DNA of 64,000 bases from a virus, in IMG/VR virus record IMGVR_UViG_3300042446_001484, positions 1 to 64,000 of that record. One strand, given 5' to 3'. Position 1 is the stretch's first letter. The number at the start of each line of letters is the position of its first letter. Position numbers and translations under genes: made by a program. The notes below the pieces were generated by a model. It saw nothing but the letters and a program-made list of their open reading frames with translations. It did no database searches and was not told the DNA's origin. Positions 46,328-54,679 of this stretch are shown in pieces.

Positions 46328-47155
46328 TTAAACTCCAAACCTTGCTCTTCCATTATTATAATTTTGTAAAATTTCGGATGCGGATAATGCTCTATTATAT
46401 ATTCTTACGATTGACACACCACCATTAAACCATCTTTCCGCACTTGTGCTAAATCCTCTGCCAATATTTACGTTACCCATAGTTCCCGTCCAATTTGAAA
46501 AAGTTAAACTTGATGCATTAGTCCCATTGTAATAACTTAAAAAACTACTTGCACCTGTTTTAGTAATAACGGCACAATGTATTCCAGAGGAACTCAATCC
46601 TGATGGTACAACATTAACTCCAGTATAGTTTCCCGCAGCATCTCCAACAACCCAACCTAGTGTTCCATTTGAATCTTGTTCCAATCTTGGTCCAATATTA
46701 CTATATCCACTAGCCCCTCCATTAAACACTAAAAAATTACAATCGATTGGATTTTTATAGTTAGAAACTGAATCTGATTTAAACCAAATTTCAACAGTAA
46801 ATGTTGAGAATGAACCTATATTACCAGCACTCACAAAATCAGGAGACCCACTAAAATAAATTGACCCACCTCCAACATTATATGAGATGGCCGTAGCACC
46901 GTTGAATGTTCCATCGTACCCATTACCACTCATATCTTTCCATTGAGTGTTACAATTCGTACAGCCGGGATTTGATGAGTAGTATTGACATCCATATCCA
47001 CAATCATAATAGTTGGATGTGTTAATATATGATGCATTGTTTCCACTATCTAACCATAACACCAATCCTCTGGTCACAACCGCAGGGCTTGCCGCCTCAC
47101 CGCTTGGGTTAAAATCAGTTGCATCAAATACGTTTCCGCCAATATCTATACCCAT
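46328..47155 (-). CDS. LamG/concanavalin-A-like fibre protein with Cys cluster
   Basis: GLVLWLDSGNNASYI and the pattern GFNGATAISYNVGGGSIYFS... FTVEIWFKSDS... MGNVNIGRGF... GGVSIVRIYNRALSASEILQ describe a laminin-G-like jelly-roll, the fold used by phages for glycan-binding tail proteins. An insert near the N-terminus (NYYDCGYGCQYYSSNPGCTN) has four Cys within 20 residues, unusual in this class. It is similar in plan to the next gene, and both sit between fibre and tip genes. Confidence 0.8.
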   Translation of the reverse strand: MGIDIGGNVFDATDFNPSGEAASPAVVTRGLVLWLDSGNNASYINTSNYYDCGYGCQYYSSNPGCTNCNTQWKDMSGNGYDGTFNGATAISYNVGGGSIYFSGSPDFVSAGNIGSFSTFTVEIWFKSDSVSNYKNPIDCNFLVFNGGASGYSNIGPRLEQDSNGTLGWVVGDAAGNYTGVNVVPSGLSSSGIHCAVITKTGASSFLSYYNGTNASSLTFSNWTGTMGNVNIGRGFSTSAERWFNGGVSIVRIYNRALSASEILQNYNNGRARFGV

Positions 47156-47164
47156 AAAATTATT

Positions 47165-47938
47165 TTATCTACCAAATCTAGCTCTTGTTGCTTGATAATA
47201 TTCGTTTATTTCGTAAGGATGTAAAACTCTATCATATAGTGATATCATTCCAATGTCACCCCAAGGTTGACTTGATGCATTTGGGTTATTTTGGTCTCCG
47301 TTGTTGTATGCGCCAACAGAACAAAAACCATGTTTAAATCTTGCATTTGAGCTTGAAATTGATCCTCGTATAACCCCCGCAGTTTCATTATAACTAAAGA
47401 GATGATAAGGAACTTCAGCATCGTACCATCTCCAAACTAACATATCCCAAGAAGATGTGCCATATGCTGGTAAACTTTGTTGGCTAAATCCGTTACTATT
47501 AAAACCTGTACCATTTGTGTTATCGTACATACCGATTGCCCACGCACCTGATTGAATAATCACTTGGTGGTCTGCTCCTGAACTTAAACCTCGTAATAAA
47601 GTTCTCCATTCCGCAGTACTATTTTTAACTCTAGTCCAGCAAATACATGTTGCATTACCAGACAAAGGGACATCTGAACTTGTTTTCTTTGCGCAACCAT
47701 ATGAACCATTAAAGTCCATATATTTTGGTCCAGAGGAATTGTAAGCCGATGCGTTTATAATAAAATTATAACCATTACCACTTAAATCATTCCACGCAGT
47801 TCCACTACCTGGATATGAATCAAGATCACCGGCATCTAAATGTAAAACCATCCCATCTCTCTGCACTTTAGTTTTAAAAATACCAGTACTTGTTATATCT
47901 GATGAACTGATTATATTACTATTAATATCTAAAGGCAT
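47165..47938 (-). CDS. LamG/concanavalin-A-like fibre protein
   Basis: DGMVLHLDAGDLDSYPGSGT and AWNDLSGNGYNFIINASAYN open a LamG-like jelly-roll; MISLYDRVLHPYEINEYYQA closes it, matching the 'i..iriYnRaLs..Ei..nY' end of the preceding protein. About 257 residues, one domain. It is a probable paralogue of the gene at 46328 and a candidate glycan binder on the virion. Confidence 0.82.
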   Translation of the reverse strand: MPLDINSNIISSSDITSTGIFKTKVQRDGMVLHLDAGDLDSYPGSGTAWNDLSGNGYNFIINASAYNSSGPKYMDFNGSYGCAKKTSSDVPLSGNATCICWTRVKNSTAEWRTLLRGLSSGADHQVIIQSGAWAIGMYDNTNGTGFNSNGFSQQSLPAYGTSSWDMLVWRWYDAEVPYHLFSYNETAGVIRGSISSSNARFKHGFCSVGAYNNGDQNNPNASSQPWGDIGMISLYDRVLHPYEINEYYQATRARFGR

Positions 47939-47987
47939 TGGTTTATGGTTTGTTAAAATATAATGATTATTTTTTATTTAATCAATA

Positions 47988-50900
47988 TTATTCTGGTCGC
48001 TTTGGTGTTGCATCTTCTGGTTTTACTTCTTGCAACATAAATTTATATACTTTATTTCTTTTATTATTATATAAGAACAAATCATCCTCACCCTCAACAA
48101 TTGTGTAATCACCAATACCGTTTGATAACGATAAATCCGATGTAAATAATGTGTTCCATCTTGCTCCAGATGAACCTAAGTTTAACGTACCATTACTTAA
48201 TGGTAATATACTTCCACCTGATGTGAATGTACCTGCGATTTGCATATTTCCATTTCCTACGTTTAACGCGGCAATTGGTGTTACTCCACTTTGTCCCCAA
48301 GTGAAACCTCTTGTCGAACTATTACTATCTATATTACACTTTATGGAGTAATCTGTAACAGGGCCATAATAATATTCAGATGAACTACCCATATGAATTT
48401 TATACGTGTCGGAACCTCCCCAAAATTTTAATCCGTTTCCATTACCCGTTGATACACCATAAGATGCGTTTAAATTACTAGCGTTTGGTGCACTACCCGC
48501 AGTAGTTGCGCTTGTAGCACTTGTTGCAAATGATACGGACTGAGAGCCAATGTTAGCTGTTGTAATTGCATCTGTAATTCCATATCCACTTATTGTTGTT
48601 GGTTTTGATGAAACGTTTGCAAAAGATATACCTGTGATGTAAGCACTATTATTTGTGAACTGTGAAATGTTCATTGATGTTAAAGCGCCCGCAGTGGTTG
48701 CAGTGGTTGCGTTTCCGGATAGTGCTCCTGAGAATGTTGGGGCTGTAATTGTACCTGGAAATGATGTGTTACCACTACCATCTAGTAATGTTGCAGTCCT
48801 AGTTATACTACTAAACACACCCGTGTATTGTCTAACATATATTGGTTCGGTACCATCATCGGAAGTTGCTATTTCAACATAACCGGCATTTGTTGCTGTA
48901 CCACCAACTCTTAATCTGAAATAATCGTTATCAGCAATTGATGCATACAATAAGTCACCAACGTTAGCACCTGTTAATACTGTGCTAACTGAACCACCAC
49001 CTGTAATTGTTAAACCACCAAATGTTGGTGAGTTACTTGTTCCTAAATTTTGATTTATATTAAAACTATTAGCAAAAGAAGTACCTGACGTACCAGAAGA
49101 CCCGCTAGAACCAGAACTTCCTGAAGACCCAGATGTTCCACTTGAACCAGAACTCCCCGAACTACCACTGGTTCCACTTGAACCACTAGACCCTGAAGAT
49201 CCACTTGTTCCTGAACTTCCGCTAGAACCAGAAGAACCTGAAGTTCCACTAGAACCGCTAGAACCTGATGAACCCGACGTACCACTAGATCCGTTAGAAC
49301 CCGATGTTCCACTAGATCCAGAAGAACCTGAAGACCCACTTGTTCCTGAGCTTCCTGAAGTACCCGAAGTACCACTAGAACCTGAAGACCCAGACGTTCC
49401 GCTTGACCCTGAACTACCTGAAGAACCTGATGTTCCACTAGAACCATTAGAACCTGATGTTCCCGAACTTCCACTTGTTCCGGATGAACCTGAACTACCT
49501 GAAGAACCTGAGGTCCCACTTGAACCAGAACTTCCGGATGAACCAGATGTTCCACTAGAACCTGAAGAACCTGATGTTCCACTAGAACCATTAGAACCCG
49601 ATGTTCCTGACGTGCCAGATGAACCATTAGATCCCGATGTTCCGCTAGACCCTGAAGACCCTGACGTGCCAGATGAACCATTAGATCCTGAACTACCACT
49701 TGTACCACTTGTTCCTGATGAACCTGACGTACCAGACGAACCATTAGATCCTGATGTTCCACTAGAACCCGATGTGCCAGAGGTACCACTAGTTCCAGAA
49801 GTACCTGATGAACCAGCACCAACCAGGTTGGTACCAACACCTGCCGCTAAACTTGAGATATCAATATATGCACCTCTCGCAGTTCCACCTTGTTCAAAAA
49901 ATCTTAATCTATTTTGCCAAATATCTACTGTAACTCCCTCACCAACAAGTGTTGTATTAGTTAACGCTTTCCCTAATAAAATTTCACCACCTTCATCACC
50001 ACCAGTAGCATTTACAACTAATTTATTACCACCAGTAACAATTAATGAACCAGTGATTTCTGTATTTGAATTTATCGAAACGGTTGTACCGTTGTCTGTT
50101 ATATTTGAATCATTTAAGTGGTCTCCGCCCGCTGACTTTGCAACTCTACCACTAGTTAATGTTAATTCACTACCTAGTGAACCAGAACTTCTAGGACCTG
50201 ACAATAATACACCGCCACCATAACCCGCCTCACTTGAGTTTTGATAAATCCATCTATTGTTAACAGAATCCCAAAGAATTGAACCAGTAGCAATACCAAC
50301 CGATCCTGAATCATGAACTTCTAGTCCACCAAATCTAGATCCAGGGCTAGCAGTGTTTACTGTGATAATATTGTCTTCAACTCTTAATTGAGATGATGTT
50401 ACGTATGTTATTGAGGATGAACCTAATACTGTAAAATTGTTTGTCACAATTAAGGAACCAGATATTGTTTCGTTACCAACAACGGTTAAAAGTGAACCAT
50501 CAAATCTTAAATTATTTTCCGCAGTTACGTTTGGTGAGGAACCATTAAGTGTTAGAACACCATTGTCTTGTGTTCCGCTCATTGTTACGGTTCCGCTAGA
50601 TCCACTAGATCCACTAGAACCTGAGGTTCCTGATGTCCCCGCTGTACCACTAGACCCTGAACTTCCGGATGTTCCTGAACTTCCGCTTGAACCTGATGTA
50701 CCGCTTGACCCTGAAGACCCAGATGTTCCACTAGAACCTGATGAACCTGAAGTTCCTGATGAACCAGATGTTCCGCTTGTTCCTGAAGTACCTGACGACC
50801 CGTTAGAACCTGATGTTCCTGATGAACCAGAACTACCGCTCGTTCCACTAGAACCTGATGAACCTGAAGTTCCTGATGAACCAGATGTTCCGCTTGTTCC

Positions 50901-51854
50901 TGAAGTACCTGACGACCCGTTAGAACCAGAAGATCCCGATGTACCACTTGTACCAGCGGTTCCGCTAGATCCACTAGAACCTGATGTTCCAGAACTACCA
51001 CTAGAACCTGAGGTTCCTGAAGTTCCAGCGGTTCCTGAAGAACCACTACTTCCACTAGTACCAGAACTACCACTTGAACCTGATGTTCCTGAAGAACCAG
51101 ATGTTCCTGAAGAACCGCTACTTCCACTAGTACCTGACGTACCCGAACTTCCAGATGAACCCGAAGAACCACTCGTGCCCGAACTACCATTTGATCCTGA
51201 GGTTCCACTAGTGCCTGAGGTACCGCTTGATCCCGATGTTCCACTAGAACCAGAACTTCCGGATGAACCAGATGTTCCACTTGTACCTGATGACCCAGAA
51301 CTTCCGCTGGTTCCAGACGTACCCGAACTTCCCGATGAACCTGAGGTTCCTGATGTGCCAGATGTACCTGAAGAACCACTCGTACCTGACGTTCCGCTAG
51401 AACCAGAACTTCCACTTGATCCCGATGTTCCACTTGATCCTGAACTTCCTGAGGTTCCGCTAGTTCCACTAGTACCTGATGTTCCACTTGAACCTGAAGA
51501 CCCTGAGGTTCCAGATGTACCTGAGGTTCCTGATGTACCAGATGTACCTGAGGTCGCGGCATTAAAAGATGTTCCACTTATAATTAAATCACCGGTTATA
51601 ATTAATGAACCAGTAATTTCTGAATTTGTATTAATTCTTAAACCATCTGTATTTGAAATTGATGCTGTTGATGCACCGTCAGCTATTCGTGTTAAATTAA
51701 GTCCAACAACACCACCCGCTGGGATGTTTGTGATATTAGAGCCATCACCACTAAAGGAACCACTAATTGTTCCTAAAACTTTTAAATCACCCGAAATTTC
51801 GGCTGAACTTGATACGGATAATGATCCCGATATGTGTGCGTCAAATATATTCAT
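47988..51854 (-). CDS. Long tail fibre with collagen-like Gly-(Ser/Thr)-Ser repeats (1288 aa)
   Basis: Domains in order: an N-terminal part of short beta units (ISGSLSVSSSAEISGDLKVL) typical of fibre shafts, repeats at about 99-421, a middle fibre region (ISGSLIVTNNFTVLGSSSIT), repeats at about 680-924, then a C-terminal region ending SNGIGDYTIVEGEDDLFLYN. In the repeats every third residue is Gly and the other two are Ser or Thr, with no Pro: collagen-like register without the usual stabilising residues. The gene is followed by LamG and Gly-rich fibre genes and preceded by a TibC-like glycosyltransferase, which may glycosylate the Ser/Thr positions (inference). Confidence 0.9.
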   Translation of the reverse strand: MNIFDAHISGSLSVSSSAEISGDLKVLGTISGSFSGDGSNITNIPAGGVVGLNLTRIADGASTASISNTDGLRINTNSEITGSLIITGDLIISGTSFNAATSGTSGTSGTSGTSGTSGSSGSSGTSGTSGTSGTSGSSGSSGTSGSSGSSGSSGTSGTSGSSGTSGTSGTSGSSGSSGTSGTSGSSGSSGTSGTSGSSGSSGSSGTSGSSGTSGTSGTSGSNGSSGTSGSSGSSGSSGTSGTSGSSGSSGTSGSSGTSGSSGSSGTSGSSGSSGTAGTSGTSGSSGSSGTSGSSGSSGTAGTSGTSGSSGSNGSSGTSGTSGTSGSSGTSGSSGSSGTSGSSGSSGTSGSNGSSGTSGTSGTSGSSGTSGSSGSSGTSGSSGSSGTSGSSGSSGTSGSSGSSGTAGTSGTSGSSGSSGSSGTVTMSGTQDNGVLTLNGSSPNVTAENNLRFDGSLLTVVGNETISGSLIVTNNFTVLGSSSITYVTSSQLRVEDNIITVNTASPGSRFGGLEVHDSGSVGIATGSILWDSVNNRWIYQNSSEAGYGGGVLLSGPRSSGSLGSELTLTSGRVAKSAGGDHLNDSNITDNGTTVSINSNTEITGSLIVTGGNKLVVNATGGDEGGEILLGKALTNTTLVGEGVTVDIWQNRLRFFEQGGTARGAYIDISSLAAGVGTNLVGAGSSGTSGTSGTSGTSGSSGTSGSNGSSGTSGSSGTSGTSGSSGSNGSSGTSGSSGSSGTSGSNGSSGTSGTSGSNGSSGTSGSSGSSGTSGSSGSSGSSGTSGSSGSSGSSGTSGSSGTSGSNGSSGTSGSSGSSGSSGTSGSSGSSGTSGTSGSSGTSGSSGSSGSSGTSGSNGSSGTSGSSGSSGSSGTSGSSGSSGSSGTSGSSGSSGSSGTSGSSGSSGSSGTSGSSGSSGSSGSSGTSGTSFANSFNINQNLGTSNSPTFGGLTITGGGSVSTVLTGANVGDLLYASIADNDYFRLRVGGTATNAGYVEIATSDDGTEPIYVRQYTGVFSSITRTATLLDGSGNTSFPGTITAPTFSGALSGNATTATTAGALTSMNISQFTNNSAYITGISFANVSSKPTTISGYGITDAITTANIGSQSVSFATSATSATTAGSAPNASNLNASYGVSTGNGNGLKFWGGSDTYKIHMGSSSEYYYGPVTDYSIKCNIDSNSSTRGFTWGQSGVTPIAALNVGNGNMQIAGTFTSGGSILPLSNGTLNLGSSGARWNTLFTSDLSLSNGIGDYTIVEGEDDLFLYNNKRNKVYKFMLQEVKPEDATPKRPE
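49081..49815 (-). repeat. Second Gly-(Ser/Thr)-Ser repeat block
   Basis: About 735 bp of 9-bp units encoding G-x-x triplets with Ser, Thr and occasional Asn and no Pro, in the C-terminal half of the fibre (residues ~680-924). Synonymous positions vary widely, so this is an old, selected repeat rather than a recent slip expansion. Confidence 0.88.
50590..51558 (-). repeat. First Gly-(Ser/Thr)-Ser repeat block
   Basis: About 970 bp encoding roughly 320 residues of G-(S/T)-S triplets (residues ~99-421 of the fibre), with scattered Ala and Asn substitutions. A few longer units (tens of codons) recur almost exactly, which indicates internal duplication. Confidence 0.88.
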
Positions 51855-51899
51855 CTAAATATGGTATTATACTTAGATAAATACTTGTTCGTTTGAATG

Positions 51900-54023
51900 T
51901 TAGTTAATTAATTTATCAATTTCCCCTATAACTTGTTTTGATGTTATTTGTTTAGAACATTCAAATTGTTTATCAGTATTTGAATGTACTGGGCACCACT
52001 TCCAGTTACCGGCGTCAAAATCATAATCGGACCAACAACTATTACAAACTTCTTTATTTATTACTCGGTAAATGTTTTGAAATGGTTCTGCAAATACATC
52101 TGTAAATCCGGATATTAATATTGTTGGTGTTCCACATCCCCACGCCAACCAACTCAACCCGCTACTAATCCCAATAAAGAATTCTGATTCTTGTATTGTC
52201 TTAATTACGCTGTTTAAATCACCAGCAGGTTGTTGTGTTATACCTTTTGGATGAATGTTACCCATGTAACCGTCTTCTTCTTTTGATAACAACCTAACCT
52301 CGTATCCTTTACCAATTAAGTAATCAACAACATCTTGCCAACCAGTTGGGTTATTCCAATATTTCGCTTGTGCTGTAGAATGAATTGCTATAGTTACTAA
52401 TTTCTGTTTAGTGTTACCAATTTTTGGTAACTTAGGTCTAACCTCTTTATAATCTAAACCTAAAATATCTGATGCAATTTTTAATAATGGCTCCTTTTTG
52501 GGGTCGGTCAAATGTTTATCATAATCAATCATTTTAGAATCATTATAGAACATACCGATTCGATAAAGACCGTAGATGTTATTAACAGTTGAACCAGGTG
52601 AAACAAACTCAATTTCTGGGTATTCATTTTTAAATAAATCGTTAAAGAATGTTGAACAAACAACTGAACAATTATGTTTCTTTCTAAACTCATCCACATA
52701 TGGTATAAATGCTAAACTGTCACCTAATGATTTGCTCTCAAAACTAATGAAGAATCTATTTTCATTAGGGTTAAATTTATGCTCAAAATAAAAATCGTTA
52801 TCAACACCACTCACCTTAATTAACCAATCAACATAATATTTTATTGATGCTTTCGCCCAGTGATTACTTTTAATATTTGTTTCATGTAAAACTCTTCCAC
52901 TTTTATTATCAATAAATTCAATACGATATTCTTTGGCGGTTTTTTCTAGTATCTCAATGAATGGTCCATCAACAAAATTAACATTAATGTTTTTTGATAT
53001 CTCTTTGTTTTTTCTTGTTATATTATTCTTTCGTTTAAATTCTTTAACATCATCAATAAGTAAATCAGAAAATACTTGTACGCCTTGATAATAAACTATA
53101 ACAGGTAATCCTTTAATGTATTTACCAAGTTTTTTTAAATGAAAATTACCTATGATAATTTTGTAAAACTCTTTAACATCACCATAGTTGATTTCAACCA
53201 CATAATCTTGTGTGGCCGGTTTATCATTAAAACCAGATATAAAATGGATTGACAAATCTTCATTATCATCAACACATAGATATGTTTGAAATCTAGCGCC
53301 GTTTCTATTAATACCATCCCTATTCCAAGCAGCAAAAAGATTTAACTCGTCATCATTTGCTATGTATTTTGTAACAAATATTCTTTTAGTTACAGTTTGT
53401 AATGTTTGGTAGAATGTTTTTTCTAATTGCCATTCATGTTGTTTTCGTAAAAAGAACTCCTTCTTACTATTAATCTTATTAACCAAACTTAATGCGATGT
53501 CAGTTTTAATTGAAAATATGTACGTAGCCGAAAAGGGTGATGGTTCATTAGTTGATCCTTCACTATATTCATAAACAACCGCATCGTGATGTCTGATGTA
53601 TTCAATAAACGCTTGACGATATTGAATCTCATCTGGTAGGTTATCGTACTCAAGAAAGTGTATGTATTTCTTACCCAATTGATTTGCTAGGTTAAAAGCA
53701 TTCTTCATTGTTAACCATATAGCATAATCATGGTGAAATGTAACCTTGTTACTTATTTTAAAATCGTCTGTCTCTGTCCATCTATCACTAACAACACCAT
53801 ACTCTTCAAAATCCTTTTCTTCTAAAATGTCATTGTTCTTGTCATAGATACAATAATCAACCATTTCTTGGAACTCAGGTTTAATTGGGTAGTGACCACA
53901 TAGTATTATTGGTATATTATAAACTTTAACCCTTTCAATTAAATTAGTTAGTGCTAGCTCTTTCTCTTTAGTGTCAAGCCAACAATCAATTACAAATATA
54001 TCTTCAGTGAATTGTGTGTACAT
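51900..54023 (-). CDS. TibC/BAHT-like glycosyltransferase with Cys finger (707 aa)
   Basis: The C-terminal half (about 420-707) resembles GT9-type heptosyltransferases: FFISFESKSLGDSLAFIPYV, then AIHSTAQAKYWNNPTGWQDV, and GISSGLSWLAWGCGTPTILI. At the end four Cys (660, 663, 677 and 689) fall in CNSCWSDYDFDAGNW, CPVHSN and FECSKQI. This C-x2-C...C...C finger recalls the iron-binding finger of TibC-type autotransporter O-heptosyltransferases, which glycosylate Ser of surface proteins. The N-terminal 420 residues hold a GT-A-like region. It lies 45 bp upstream of the Ser/Thr-rich fibre gene and is likely co-transcribed. The target is inferred. Confidence 0.78.
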   Translation of the reverse strand: MYTQFTEDIFVIDCWLDTKEKELALTNLIERVKVYNIPIILCGHYPIKPEFQEMVDYCIYDKNNDILEEKDFEEYGVVSDRWTETDDFKISNKVTFHHDYAIWLTMKNAFNLANQLGKKYIHFLEYDNLPDEIQYRQAFIEYIRHHDAVVYEYSEGSTNEPSPFSATYIFSIKTDIALSLVNKINSKKEFFLRKQHEWQLEKTFYQTLQTVTKRIFVTKYIANDDELNLFAAWNRDGINRNGARFQTYLCVDDNEDLSIHFISGFNDKPATQDYVVEINYGDVKEFYKIIIGNFHLKKLGKYIKGLPVIVYYQGVQVFSDLLIDDVKEFKRKNNITRKNKEISKNINVNFVDGPFIEILEKTAKEYRIEFIDNKSGRVLHETNIKSNHWAKASIKYYVDWLIKVSGVDNDFYFEHKFNPNENRFFISFESKSLGDSLAFIPYVDEFRKKHNCSVVCSTFFNDLFKNEYPEIEFVSPGSTVNNIYGLYRIGMFYNDSKMIDYDKHLTDPKKEPLLKIASDILGLDYKEVRPKLPKIGNTKQKLVTIAIHSTAQAKYWNNPTGWQDVVDYLIGKGYEVRLLSKEEDGYMGNIHPKGITQQPAGDLNSVIKTIQESEFFIGISSGLSWLAWGCGTPTILISGFTDVFAEPFQNIYRVINKEVCNSCWSDYDFDAGNWKWCPVHSNTDKQFECSKQITSKQVIGEIDKLIN

Positions 54024-54679
54024 TATCTCTTAGTTACAATAATAATTCCATTTAGGAAATTTATGGATTCAATATCCGTTCTACATGTTGGGATGCTTTT
54101 TGAATTTTCAATTAACCAATCTTCCCTTCTTGCGTGTACATTTGGTTTGTTGTGATTCATTAGTCCACGGAAGTTTAAATCATCTGATAAGGATTTAAAA
54201 TATTCTATACTTGTACTTGGTTTTAAATAACCGCCACCATATTCATCCCAGTAAGCCGTGGCACAATCTTCAACAATATAAACGCCACCTGGTTTTACTG
54301 AATCAAATAAATGCTGGAAAGAATAAGTTACATGGTCATTCATATGTGAACCATCATCTAAAATGATGTCAAATGGCCCATAATGTTCGCTGGTTCTAGA
54401 TAAGAAACCACCATCAGCTTGAGAACCAATCTCAATTGTAATTCTTTCTTCTTCGTATTTTTTACATTCAGGATTTATATCAATACCTAGAATGTGTGAA
54501 CGATAAAAATAATCCTTCCAAGTTAATAAGGATTTACCATCTAACACACCAATCTCCATCATCATTAACTTATCATAACGATTAAATGGTAGATACTTTT
54601 CATACTTAACACAGTAATTGTGTATATCAGAACTCTTATCAGTTCCGTGCATTTTTGCTAATTTATCTAGTGTACTCAT
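54023..54679 (-). CDS. SAM-dependent methyltransferase (CmcI/rhamnosyl O-MT type)
   Basis: MMMEIGVLDGKSLLTWKDYF is the AdoMet motif, and FDIILDDGSHMNDHVTYSFQ then PGGVYIVEDCATAYWDE are hallmarks of cephalosporin-hydroxylase (CmcI)/rhamnosyl O-methyltransferase enzymes; DDGSH supplies metal ligands. The N-terminus KLAKMHGTDKSSDIHNYCVK is also typical. It is 218 residues. It probably O-methylates a sugar. Its start and stop overlap the two flanking glycosyltransferase genes, so it is one operon. Confidence 0.85.
   Translation of the reverse strand: MSTLDKLAKMHGTDKSSDIHNYCVKYEKYLPFNRYDKLMMMEIGVLDGKSLLTWKDYFYRSHILGIDINPECKKYEEERITIEIGSQADGGFLSRTSEHYGPFDIILDDGSHMNDHVTYSFQHLFDSVKPGGVYIVEDCATAYWDEYGGGYLKPSTSIEYFKSLSDDLNFRGLMNHNKPNVHARREDWLIENSKSIPTCRTDIESINFLNGIIIVTKR

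Noticed and set aside
49081-51558. Tandem repeats considered as a CRISPR or minisatellite array
   Set aside because: The 9-bp units keep one reading frame and a protein pattern, with no spacers of constant length and no cas genes.
49612-51858. Long plus-strand frames rich in Pro, Glu and Val opposite the fibre repeats
   Set aside because: They are the antisense of the Gly-Ser-Thr repeats; their composition follows directly from the repeat, and the fibre frame explains the whole region.
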